Shown here: piece after piece, positions 52,606-64,000 of the stretch
How positions within the stretch are numbered: position 1 is the stretch's first letter
How the letters are laid out: the number at the start of each line of letters is the position of its first letter
DNA from: Zingiber officinale
Taxonomy: Eukaryota > Streptophyta > Magnoliopsida > Zingiberales > Zingiberaceae
Direction: 5' to 3'
Length of the DNA: 64,000 nt
Assembly: GCF_018446385.1 (NCBI RefSeq)
Contig: NC_056005.1
Span: forward strand, 93,896,984 to 93,960,983
Made by a program: the position numbers and the translations under genes
Notes under the pieces: generated by a model
The model's database searches: none
What the model was told of the DNA's origin: nothing
What the model saw: only the letters and a program-made list of their open reading frames with translations

Positions 52606-55600
52606 ATGACGAATGCTTTCCGCCGGCTGCTCCTCAATCACCGCCGCTGGAGACATCTCCCCTCGCCTCGTAACCCTCCTTCCGGTCCCTTTTCTTTCTT
52701 TGACTCGCTCTCTCTCTTATCGTAAGAATGACCGTTTTTTAGATCTTTGTCGTCGGCCCGATTCCTCAGACTGCTCGCTGAGTAGACCCTCAGATGGCCT
52801 CCGGATCGGGAGTTCACGGTCGTTTCATCTGATTCGGCAGTGAGTCTTTGATGCTTTAACAGTCTGTTTATCGGTTCGTGTGTGATTCACTTTGATTGAG
52901 TTTCTAGGTTTTCCACTGGCTTCACGAGTGTCCATGGGGAGAGGCCGTCGGCGGAGTACGCCAAACGGCGCAAGGAGTCGTTGGAGACGGAGTTTGGGCA
53001 CATCCTCGGAGCCCACCGATCCGAGTCCTGGTTTTCTTATCATCGGTTTGGTCCCTTCTTGGCGCTGTATAGAGCGGCGATCATTTCCTTTTACCTGGCC
53101 AAACTGACCGTATGGCATTTCTTTGTCCGAGATATAAGGAAGCGAGCTGTCAAGGTGAACCAGTCATCCTCTATAACATCTTTTTCATGCTGTTTCCTAA
53201 TTAATCGCAATTCATAAAGAGATTCAGGTTTTTTATCTGTTTTTTTTTAAAGAATTCTAAACTGAAAATTGCGTTTTTGTGTAGTGGAAGCTTCCCAAAA
53301 TTTATACTAGTTTTACTAATCTTAATCACACCAATTTTGCCTTCTTTCACCTCTGTTTGATATGCGAATATAAATTAATGCATATTGAACAAAATATTTG
53401 TTGTGTATAAAGATTTACTCTTTAGCTTGTAGGAATGACTTAGAGATGAAAATGGGAATACAACAGCTACAGAATGCCTGTAATGCTTCCTGCATATTAA
53501 ACTGACTTTATGTTGTGTACAAGGATTCAAGAACTTATTTGCAACCTGTAGAGAAATGAAGATGAAGGGTATGGTGTGCTTTGATCACTAATGCTAAAAA
53601 GAATGACAAGGGAGATATCAACAATTCTTGGCAGCAATCAGGCTAAGTGCAAATGTGTGTAACTTTGGCCATAAGTTGGGTCAATACAAGTAATTTGAAG
53701 TTGGTGTAGAAGTGTTTATAGATGGATCATGTTCAACCCTAAGTCAGTTTCTTGGTATTGTGGTAGATTGAATAATGCTATAGTTTCATTGTCTAATTAA
53801 GTTTTTTAGACTCTATATTCAAAATATCAATGAAATGGATGATCTACATTATCGGTTGGACCAGTACATAGTGCACACAATACTGTACTATATTAACAGA
53901 AAATAATTATTTTTATAGTGTAATATATCATACAATGTTGTATCAAATAGGAAACACTGTCTACTATCGACTGCCCATAATTGGATGTCTTACTACCTCC
54001 TGTTCAGTAAATAGCAGTCTTACTACCTTTTCACGAGTAAATATTAACTCTACTACCCGGTATTGTATATTTAGGCCAGTCTCATTCATAGCAATTTATT
54101 TTTGGGAACGAATAAGTGAGTAAAAAGATGATGGAGAGAATTTTGTGTATGGTTTATCTTGGTGACTCATATGTTTTCACCGAGCTTAATTTTGACCTGG
54201 ATAAAACCGAAAATCAGTAGTAAATAATTTGCAGGTTGTTTTTATATACTTGTTTGTTGTCCATATTTCAATATATATATATATTTTAAATTTCACTGGA
54301 AATTAGTTTAATTATATTTTACTTTTTTTTTCTTTTCAGTTTAGGGAGGCTCTCATTAACTTAGGCCCTTTCTATATCAAGGTAATCCACTTAAGTTTTT
54401 TTTTTTCCTTCCATTCATATAATCATTTATTTGTCTTCCTCATTCCTATCATGAATGCCTCTTATTAGGCATCCATGAATATTGATTGTCAAAGTTAACT
54501 TCACTACTGAGTTTATTGATTATATAGAAAAGGGCATTTCTATTATTGTCTTTGTGCAGAAGTTTTCTGGTTAATGATATCCATTTTGTCTACATGCCCG
54601 TAACTGACAACTACATCACCTTTTGTACAAAATTATCTGTAGTAGTGGATTGGATAATCTTTTAACAGCTTGATGACAGCTGCTCAGGATCGTTTCTCAA
54701 TTTTGTAAACATGATTAGTATTTTCTATTGCTATCCTTACAAAGTCTGATCTCAACGACTGGCTTGGATCCTTATACAATACTGCTTAGTCTATCAACCA
54801 ATTATAATGAATTAAGTATGGTATTTTCAGACTCATGTGTTTTTTGACTGGTGGTACTAGAATTTCAATATTTTGTTTATTAATGTTTTTTTTTTTTCGA
54901 AAAATTGACAACTACCATAGCATGAATTATGAGCATATTACAATAGATAACTTTTTGATCTTAGATAACTGGCTATAGTGTGATTCTTTGTTATTATATT
55001 CTACGAACCCTGTTTCAGGAGTTTGATCATTTGTTTGAGAAGTATATAGGAAAAAAAAATTAAACTGCTTGTCTGATGTATGGCAAAATTATTGAAGAAC
55101 AGAGCTAGCTTATTCTTCGGATAACTGTGCTTGCTTGTGCAACTTGACCTTCCTAGATATATATGATATGTGTGGTTATTTTTTACATCCAATCTTGCTT
55201 GTGGCAGGCTGGATTTCCTATAAAAAGGAACTGGAGTTTATTTATTTATTCCTTTTGTAATTGATTAGTTTAAACATTGGATTTTGCATTTTATATCTTC
55301 CAGCTGCTTGCCAGGCCATGATGAACTTTAACACATTATTTGCATACTGTGGAGCATGTAAATAGCTTTTGTATTATTTTTCCTTTTTTGCAGCTTGGGC
55401 AAGCACTTAGCACACGCTCTGATATATTGCCCAGTTCTTATTGTCAAGAGCTTTCCAAGCTACAGGTATTTAGAAGCCAATACATTTACAGAAATAAATT
55501 AGTGAACTTCAACTTTATGCATCTGATTCTGAATTACATAATGAGTCACAATACAACATATTTATGCTTGCGAACGCTAGCAGATGATTAGGCATGGGCA

Positions 55601-58600
55601 TGTCCTACGGGAGATTTTATATGGTTTAGTAAATGAGCTTGAAGCCATTATGCATCCTTGTTATTCTAACTCTGGTGTTTGTACTTTCATTTAACATTTC
55701 TTAATCTGTATTTGATTTTATTTTTTAAATTCAGGATCAAATACCGCCATATTCTACTATTGATGCAATCAAGTCTATTGAATCTCAGTTGGGACTTCCA
55801 ATTAATCAAACCTTTGCAGATATAAGTCCAAAACCAATTGCAGCAGCATCCTTGGGTCAAGTTTATAAAGGTTAGCAATCTATATCGATGCGAATGTCTT
55901 TGTTAACTCCCATTATGGAGCTCTAAATTTTCTGGAATCTCTGAGGTTAAACACATCCCTTTGATATATCAAGTCATGCAGCTCATCTACATTCTGGGGA
56001 GCTTGTGGCTGTCAAAGTACAAAGACCTGGCATGAGTTTCTTTCTGACCCTTGATGCGCTATTGTTTCATATGATTGGGGGGCAATTGAAACGATTTGCA
56101 AAGGCTCGCAAAGATCTCTTGGTAGCTGTCAATGAGATGGTTAGCTCAATCCTTGTTACTTTGTATTCATTTCAACTTATCGTTTCTGATGTTTCTATGT
56201 GTCTTTGATTTTTGTATTCTCCTTTAGGTAATCTCTTGAATAAGTTTGAGTGCCTATACTGAAATTGAGATGTTAATTTGGCAGAAGTCTCTAAATGGAC
56301 TACAGAACTTTATTACTCGATTGCAATTGTAACTATTTAAAATTACTGACAGGGACTGACATTGCTAGAATTTTTACTTGGATCTTCTTTCCTCAGGTTC
56401 TAAATTCCCTTTATGAAAGGCGCATTGCAACTTTCATTCCTTAAGGGTGTGACAGACATAGTCATGGATTCTTTAAAAGGGAGATTTAGTTAGTAGTTTT
56501 TTTTTTTAAAAAAATAAAAGGATGTTTAGATTTATTTGGGGGTTCTTTTAGATTTAAAAAAAAAGTTGTTTAGATTCATTTGGGAATTTGTTAAAAGGTT
56601 TAGGTAATTAAGTGGTACTTTTACAAGAACTATCCTCATTACCTGCCTACAAAAGGTTAAGATCCCTTGTATTGGGTCTTTTTTGAATTAATAATATTTT
56701 ACTATCTTGGTGAGTTGAAATGTTCCTTGTGCCACATCAGTGGTTTTGTGAAATTTACTAACACTAAAACTACAGACATTCAACAAATCCAAGGACGTGG
56801 CAAACCTAACCAAGAATTGCAAAATTCAAATTTTTTTATCAACCTTGGGCTTCAGTTTTTTTAGATTTTTGGGGTTGAGTTAATTTCCATATAAAAAACT
56901 CAAAAACACGATTTAACAATAACATCTAATTAAAGTTCCTTTTTAGAAATATAAAGTTTAAAAATTGTTAAAACTGTACCAGACCCTAGTTGATCCTAGT
57001 TTCTAACAAAAAGCTATTATTGAATAAAAAATAGACTACTAAAGTAATTTCTTAATAGTGGAATAACCTGAATCCCATCTTTGCCAGGGCAAAATCTATT
57101 CTGATCACTGTAGGGTCACTTTCTCTTCCAATTTCCAAAAGTCAGATCTTGGTTTCTATTTTATATTTTGCAATCACAATAGACTAAATATTCGCTAATC
57201 ATGATGCTTGTTTATTTGGCTCTTCTCAGAAAACCTATAAGTTAAGGTTAGGAAAATCTAGTCATCAAACAAATGGGAGAAGAAAATAATCTTGATGACA
57301 TAAGATTACTATATGATAAAGGATATAACTTATGGCTCACTTTAGTGTAGATTTCTTGCTTATGTATTACAATTTTCTGCAGGATAGCTATGATGCTAAT
57401 TATTTAGCTCTTTTGAAGCTTGACACTCATGTTATATTCTGGTGGTTATTTTTTTTTTCTGTTCTCTGTAGTAAAAGCCTTGCTGTTATATTGTTGCCTA
57501 TAACATGCTTCTGATCTGGTCTGACAATAAACAGGTTAGACACATGTTTGATGAAATTGATTACATCCTGGAAGCACAAAATGCGGAAAGATTTGCTTCC
57601 CTCTATGCATCAAGTAAGTTCAGAGCAGTTTCATTTTACCTTTATCTTTTTCAGTTCGAGCATTTGCATAATTAGATCTTTTAAACTTGAACAATGTTTT
57701 ATTATTTTGACCCAAGTTTAGTTGGCATGGACACTATTTGGGTGTCTGTTGGTTATAACAAAAAAGAATTTGAGTGATGCAACTGTTACATTGTGTTTAC
57801 CAGAAGATAAAACTCAGAATTGCTAGGAATGTTTTAATTATGAAAGCATTCAATACGTAATGGGATTAATTAATAATATCAAATAAATGTATTAATGAAG
57901 TATAACTTAATATATAAAACTTCGGTGTGATTTTGGTTCGATGAGTCCTAAAGGAATTTTGTCAATCCTCTTGCATCAACTTTTGAGTTTTTATTGCATG
58001 CCCCCACTCTAGAGCTTTGCTGCTGATTGCACCTGTTGCCGAATTGTTGACCATCATCATACTGTGAGTTTCATTACTCGCTTTAAATTTCGAGCCAATC
58101 CTCTGTGCATTATGCCTCTCATCCTTACTGTAAAGTATTTTGTCCATAATCGATATACATGGTCCTTGTTTGAGGCTTTGTCTCATGCCCAACTAGAGCT
58201 TTGTTGCCAATGCCTTGTTTGAGGCTTCACCTCATGCGCCAATTGAGATTTATTGCCAATTGCATTTGTTGCTAAATTTATTGATTGTCATTGTACTTAC
58301 AAGCTTTGTTGGTCACCTTAGCGTCTTTGCTAAGCCTTCGTGCATTTCTCCTCTCATCCTTGCTGCAAACCTCACATCCCACCTGGACTCGACTTTATCA
58401 TCGATTTTTCCCTCTTGCTTCCTTTCCTGCTTTTGTGGTTGATTTGTGTGTGATAGAAGGTAATAAACTTAATTTGATAGAAAATGACCAATTTTTTGAT
58501 TCTTGGTTAATTGCATTTACTTTTCTTGTATTATTAGCCAAATGTGAGGTGCTTCTGTCAGTATTGATGGTTCTAGAATGCCGCATAGGAGTGATCATGA

Positions 58601-61600
58601 AATCAATAAGCCTTGGAACATCTATTATCACTTCCAAGTTGTATTACACATAATGTTTTTACCTTAGATACATATCTTTCCTTTATCTATTTTCATCCAT
58701 TTTGTGATCGAATGAATATATCATGTCAAAAGTAGCTAATTGACATGCCCAATGAAAATGCTAGATCGTGATGCTGCTGATACTGAATCCTTCACTTGTG
58801 TAATACCGTGAATGGATAGTGCACATATCACTTGATGAATTACCTCTTATCCATTTCATCACAGGGGCTCTTTTATTGATAGAGATGGTTGTTACAATCC
58901 GATAACTTGAGGCACATGTCAAGCTAATATATTATTCCACATAACTTTGACTACATTGGGGCACTACAATGGTGGTCATGTTGCATACCTATATTAATTG
59001 CTCAAATACAAAAGTTCAATATAGTTTCTTACACGATTGATTTAATAAATTTCACGTTTCTTTGATTCTTTTTAATTATGACATTTATTTTCTTATCATT
59101 CTGTGTTTTATTTGCTAAATTTATTTATTTATTCTGCACTATCCATTTCCTTACATTTAAGTGTTGCTGATACTTTGTTTCTTCCATGGCTTAGAACTTC
59201 TTGCTTTATTTATCCAACTTCAGCTTATGATGACAGCTAATAGTCATGATAATCCTAGAACAGAATCCATCAAAGTTCCTAAGATCTACTGGAATTTCAC
59301 ACGGAAGGCTCTGCTTACAATGGAGTGGATAGATGGAATCAAGCTGACAGATGCTCCCCGTATAAACAAAGCTAATTTGAATCGGAAACAGTTAATCGAT
59401 CAAGTAATTCTGAGCATTCTCTATTGTCATTTCTCTTTGATTGTTTAATTCAATTGCATATCCTGAAGAGGAAATTTGAATCTGTACTTTTTGATGCTTC
59501 ATAATGTCTCATATTTCATTCCAGCAAGAAACCATATATGGGATGATGCATGGGGTTATTATATCCCAGTCAAATTAGTTGTTTATATATCATTGCATAA
59601 CACAGTTTCAATGTAGTTTAGAGCTGTATGGACGAAAGAGACGAAAGTAGAGTGCACTGATTTTTTAATGTTCATATAAAAACTATTGAAGGTACTCTGT
59701 ATTTATGATACCTCTTTGATTTAAGAAAGTAGTATTTCTACTGCAATCAGAAAATTATATCCATAACCTTACAAAGAGATGTCGTGCATTGATGTTGTCT
59801 TGAATTTATAGTATAAACATCACTCATTTTGTTTGCCACCAATGGCGTAGCCAGGGTCTTCAAATGCCCTGGGCTAAATTACGACAATAATAAAACATAC
59901 ATGTATACTAAACATTTAACAAACATATAACATTTATATACCAATATCCTTTTACATAGTTCAAATTTCATACAAAATACTTCAATATCTACTTAGCTGT
60001 GTTCAGCGAGATTTTAGAGTATAAAACTCATCTATTACTGATTCCAAGTCTATTTTCTCAGACAATTGTCGTTCTATGTAGAGAATCATGCAATCGGAAA
60101 GTAAATCATCATCCATCTTGTTGCGACGTGTCATCTTGAGAAATTTCATGGATGAAAAGGCTCTCTCTGCCGTTGCAGTTGATACAGGGAGAGTCAAGAC
60201 AAGACGAATCAATCTCTGAATTATAACATAACTCTCAGTCTTTTTGGTCACAATCATTTCTCTATATAATGCAGAAAGAGTAGAAATTTGTTGAAACTCA
60301 CGATCACAAACTATGTCAAGTTGATAATGTTCCAATTCAGCTCTCAAAGCATGCATTTCTTGTTGAGTAAATTCAGCCGGATAAAATTTTGATGCAAGCT
60401 TGCAAATATCGCCCATATTAAATTTTTTAAATGAATCAGTAGGATCCAAAGATGAACAAAGAGCAAGAAGTTCCATTGTTGCCTCACCGAATCTACAATT
60501 TAGTAGTTCCATCACTTGAAAATCTATTGCAACATTAAAAATATCATAGTGATAATGATGCTCAACTGTGACATGGTCCCGTTGTTGACAATAACGATTA
60601 ACTTTATAACCACAGCTCATATCAGACATCTCAATATTATGTCGTTCACAAAAAGTCTTTACTTTCTCAAAAAATTCATCCCAACTAGCTTCTCTAAATT
60701 TTAGAAGGATGACTTTTGTGGTTGAGACAAATTTTAAAACATTCACAATGTCTTGTGATTTATTTTGTAGAGCTTGACAAAGAATGTCAGTGGTTTCTAA
60801 GATATTTTCCATCAAAAACAACACAAATATAAATTCAAATCTCAGTGAAAATGGGCCATTGGATTACTTGTATTCTCAAAAAGAAAGCATGGAAAACAAT
60901 ATGCTTTGTCCTTTGAAGGTGAATATTCTAGCCAAGGAAATTGTTTGAACCAAACATATTGAAATCGATGGTTTTGCTTTCCAATTTTTGTTCTTGGATA
61001 CTCAACAAGTTTGGGTTGATAAGGTCCTCCTTTGATATATGCTCTTCTAATCTCATCCCGCTCATTAACAGAGTATTCACAAATCAATTTTCGTAATCCT
61101 GGATCTCGTTCAATAGAAGAAATATCAAATTCTTCTTCTCTTTGTTCTATTGGCCTAGATACAAAATGAGGTTGTAAATCGGAAGTAGAGGATCCAACTG
61201 TTGGTCTAAGAGGTATATCACATTACAATTGATTATCAGATTCAGATTGATCATCTCTTTTCCTAAAAAATGACAGGAATGTTTTTGGCTTTTTATTTGA
61301 AGGTTGTTGGTTTTCCATTTATAACCTAAGGAAAAAAATAACTACAAATTAATTATTTATAACTTAAAAACAAAAAGAAACTACCAATCAATTATAACAA
61401 ACTCAATCATATTATTCATTTTATGACAAACTCAAACACAATAATAAATCAATTTATAATATCACATCATTCCCTAGTACTAGAATCATAATTTTCAGAT
61501 AATTTAAAATTTTAAATAATTTCAAATAAAATCACAACTACAAATCTAAAATTACCTGTGAGGCCGTGATTTGTCACTTTAAGATAAAGAGAAGTCCACT

Positions 61601-63305
61601 GCCTACCCGTAAAATCCAGTGCCATGCTGAAACTTGAAATGCCTGAAATCAAAAACAAAAATAAAGGACTTAAAAAGGAAACAAATGTGGGAATTTAGAA
61701 GTAAACTTAGGACCTTCCACTTTTTTTTTCAACCACAACTATCACAAATAATAATGAGTATCACATTTAGATTGATAGAATTTTTAAATTTTTTCAGAAA
61801 TTTAACCTGGGTTGGAAACAACTTTACTAAAAAAAAAATTAGGGCAAAGCGACTATGATTCTATGAAGAACAATCTCTACTGGTAAATCCATCACACACG
61901 GCGATCCTCAGATCGTCAAGACTAAACTCACACGATAGATTCTAAGAGCCATAGAATTCCCATAAGGGTGAAGCAAGGAAGACGAAGGAACCAAAGAATT
62001 CACAAATCATTAAAAAAACAAAAGTGGAAATTGTTGTTCTAGAACAGGAGAGCCAGGTGAGATGCCCCGTGCCCAATTCATTTTCGTCCCCCCCCCCTAT
62101 TTCGATTGATTTGGAGAGGGAAAAAAAGGAGAGAGTCTTAGTCTTAGGTGAACTTGATGGAAAGGTTGGATTTTGACGAAGGACGAAGAAGATGTAGATG
62201 GAGATTACCACTTATCAGTGCTTCAAAAGGTATTGCAAGAGGCTGAGCGAGGAGAACCGGAGGCTGAAGAAGGAGATGATGTGCTGAAGGACTGAAGGTG
62301 GCAACGATCACTGCCTCAATGTGCTCGTCGTGCCAGAGGAGGCCGGCGAAAAAATCGCTGGGTTACATGCTTGCACTGGGCTTGATGTGTTCACCTGCAC
62401 TGGGCAGCGGAAAAAAACTAGGGATTAGGGACTTAGGGTGTTAAAAATTGCTGGGCTGCACTGGGCTTCAGCCCAGTGTAGCCCAGTACTGGCTATGCCC
62501 TTGTTTGCCACAGTGTAACCTCTGTACGATTTCACTTAAAATTTTCATTGTAAGGACTCTCATTATCATGCATATTTATTCTTCTTTTCCATATAGTGGT
62601 ATGATAGGTTATAACATGCTAGGACTGAAAATCTTCCAGTGTTAAATTTTTTGTAGAGTTATTTTCTTTCCTTTTTTCTTGATTCTAAAGCCTGAAAATA
62701 ACTTTGGTCAGTGCAGAGCTGACGTTAGAGGTGGGCTTTTAAACACTGGCCATCACTTGGTGTATAACTACCCAACTAAGTCTATCCAAACAAAGTGTTT
62801 TGATTAAATTTTAAAAATAGTTGTAAATGCTTAAACAACATTAAGATACATATATTAATATTTTCTTGTTGACCACCCTTCTAATTGCTATCAAACATAC
62901 ATGGAGAATGGAACTTATCCATTAAACATGCTAAAGTACAAACTGTGGTTAGGTGAAGCCTTGCCAATCATCATTATTAAATCTGATGAGGTTAGTTCAT
63001 GTTGGGAGAGGAACGGTTGTCTCATGAGCATCAACACATCATAGGAATAGATTTCACACTAGTCATTTACTCCTATTAGATCAGTCTATTTTCTCTCTTA
63101 ATTTTAACTTATTGTCTTATGCTAATATTTTTACCAACTTCAGGGGCTTTATTGTTCATTGCGACAATTGCTTGAAGAAGGATACTTTCATGCTGATCCT
63201 CACCCTGGAAATCTTGTGGTCACTGAGAGTGGATCTCTAGCATATTTTGATTTTGGTATGATGGGTGAAATTCCCCGCCACTTCCGTGTAGGACTTATCC
63301 AAGTG
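52606..63305 (+). CDS. ABC1-family atypical kinase (ABC1K/ADCK/UbiB type), 3' end beyond the window
   Basis: Nine exons seen: 52606-52721, 52908-53154, 54340-54381, 55394-55465, 55735-55870, 55982-56139, 57535-57613, 59237-59403 and 63144-63305. Together they keep one frame of 393 codons and all have GT-AG borders. Motifs in order are RFGPFLALYRAAII, GPFYIKLGQALSTRSDILP (the KxGQ signature, split by an intron) and PIAAASLGQVYKA (Ala-rich loop in place of the P-loop). Next come VAVKVQRPG (catalytic-type Lys), FDEIDYILEAQNAERFA, VLTMEWIDGIKLTD-like LLTMEWIDGIKLTDA, FHADPHPGNLV (catalytic loop) and YFDFGMMG (metal-binding DFG). These proteins work in plastids or mitochondria in prenyl-quinone and lipid metabolism. 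The short basic N-terminus MTNAFRRLLLNHRRWRHLPS looks like an organelle presequence. I cannot tell which ABC1K number it is. Further exons lie beyond 64000. Confidence 0.93.
57960..58330. repeat. Diverged short repeats in intron 7 of the ABC1K gene
   Basis: Units built on CTTGTTTGAGGCTT, CTCATGC, TAGAGCTTTG and TTGCCAATTGCA occur two to three times (about 58005-58050, 58165-58212, 58215-58275). Some are shared with the 5' side of the same block. Not coding. Confidence 0.5.
59840..62503 (-). mobile_element. hAT transposon (TTF/ZMYM1-like) in intron 8 of the ABC1K gene
   Basis: A 2.66-kb element with the 8-bp target duplication TTTGCCAC at 59832-59839 and 62504-62511. Inverted ends are CAATGGCGTAGCCAG (left) and CAAGGGCATAGCCAG (right end, inverted), of the common hAT form CAGTGGCGNAGCCAG. 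It lies antisense to the host gene. Coding remnants at 60003-61318 encode a TTF-type zinc finger and the C-terminal hAT domain. Subterminal repeats of TGGGCT/AGCCCAG occur at the right end (62452-62490). The transposase is not complete, so the copy is non-autonomous. Confidence 0.9.
60003..61318 (-). pseudogene. hAT transposase, internally shortened
   Basis: Minus strand. The N-terminus starts at 61318 (MENQQPSNKKPKTFLSFFRK) and has an in-frame stop near 61224. A TTF-type zinc finger segment follows at about 61150-60842 (DPGLRKLI, then GPYQPKLVEYPRTKIGKQ, RFQYVWFKQFPWLEYS, DKAYCFPCFLF). The frame then ends and a new one at 60824-60003 (273 residues) carries the C-terminal part. It has FNVAIDFQVMELLNCRFGE, FYPAEFTQQEM and the hAT dimerisation motif LTLPVSTATAERAFSSMKFLK. 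The middle of the protein (the DUF4371-like catalytic core of a few hundred residues) is missing between the two. A plain DNA transposon; family ZMYM1/TTF-like from domain order. Not functional as it stands. Confidence 0.85.
62512..63143. other. Rest of ABC1K intron 8
   Basis: A/T-rich intron sequence ending in CCAACTTCAG|GGGCTT at 63143/63144. No other element recognised. Confidence 0.5.
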
Positions 63306-64000
63306 GTGAGCTACATGATATGTCACTACTAACAAATCGCTAGTTCTTGTTTGTCCAGCGTCTATAATTTATTAGCGGATTCTGGAATTTACGATAAGTT
63401 CAATGAGTTGATACCTTATGCAAGTGATATCTTAGATCATGTGTATTGTGTTACATTAGAAATTTCTCTTGTTACTTGTTCAGAAATTATATTGTTAATG
63501 TGTTTGATTGCTTTGAGATGGTGTTTATCATTTTCACATGGAATTGCAGTTACTGGTTTGATCTGAAGTTTTTTTCCTAGTTTGGAATATACTTGAATCA
63601 GATCTGTGTTTTGTTTGTTTATGTTTTTGTTCATGTTTCCTAAAATCTTGTGAGCTTAGGTCACCAACTGTAACCCTTGGCTTTAGATTCAGCATGATCC
63701 TAGTATCGTGCTCGAATTGATCAACTAAACTGTAACCTCTTTGTAGTAAAATGTTCAATTCATCTTAACTTTCAGTTGGGAATGGGATATGTTGGTTGAA
63801 TAATCACACATTTTAGACCCTCCCCGCTACATAACACCATTCACAGATGCAAATGCCATAGCTAGATCTGTGAATGCCTTTGCTGCTATCATTAGTACCC
63901 TTCTAATGTTAGCACCAAGTTATGGCATATTTGAAAGTGCTGGCACAAGCGAGAAGATTTTAAAATTTATTTATTATTGTGTGGTTGCCATATAGAGGAT
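63306..64000 (+). other. ABC1K intron 9 (runs out of the window)
   Basis: Starts with the donor GTGAGC at 63306. No further ABC1K exon is recognised before the window ends; family members continue after the VGLIQV segment. Confidence 0.6.

Overview
This is nuclear DNA of a flowering plant. The evidence is GT-AG introns of 88 bp to several kb, plant-only gene families (a plastid fibrillin, a B-box regulator) and many plant LTR retrotransposons. GC-rich first exons and the repeat types suggest a monocot, perhaps near the ginger family, but that is inference. I recognise five host genes. They are an F-box/kelch gene (30024-33073, +), a plastid fibrillin-6 type gene (35861-37099, -), a single-B-box gene like BBX32 (37614-38315, -), a TMEM230-type membrane protein gene (47889-48291, +) and an ABC1-family atypical kinase gene (52606 to beyond the window, +; 9 exons seen). 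Exon borders were read by eye; for the split genes the joined exons keep one open frame.

Layout. Positions 1-4.5 kb hold non-coding host sequence with a possible minus-strand first exon, a 453-bp Mutator-type MITE and a cluster of ACGTG boxes. From 4.5 to 29 kb lies a nest of retroelements. Element C is an old minus-strand copia-like element; A (4540-8230) sits inside its internal part and B (10457-17646) inside its LTR. D (18312-27352) is a Ty3/gypsy Tat-type element with an antisense ORF and two tandem arrays, and it carries a SINE. A solo LTR (28172-29039) follows. From 30 to 38 kb are the F-box/kelch, fibrillin and B-box genes. E (39855-46538) is a second member of B's family and sits at the very edge of a Harbinger-like MITE. 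From 47.7 kb on are the TMEM230 gene, a 949-bp Harbinger-like MITE and the ABC1K gene; a 2.66-kb hAT transposon lies in that gene's eighth intron.

The most unusual content is the B/E family. These elements have 1.6-1.85 kb LTRs, and gag is the only gene seen. The LTRs carry arrays of a 20-bp dyad, GATCGGTC-N4-GACCGATC, with a fixed stem and a changing 4-nt loop. The same dyad occurs in the unrelated Mutator-type MITE at 2088-2540. A and C are also gag-only in what can be seen, so this window is rich in non-autonomous 'TR-GAG' style elements. All LTR elements are treated as fossils; B looks whole for its type, the others broken or partial.
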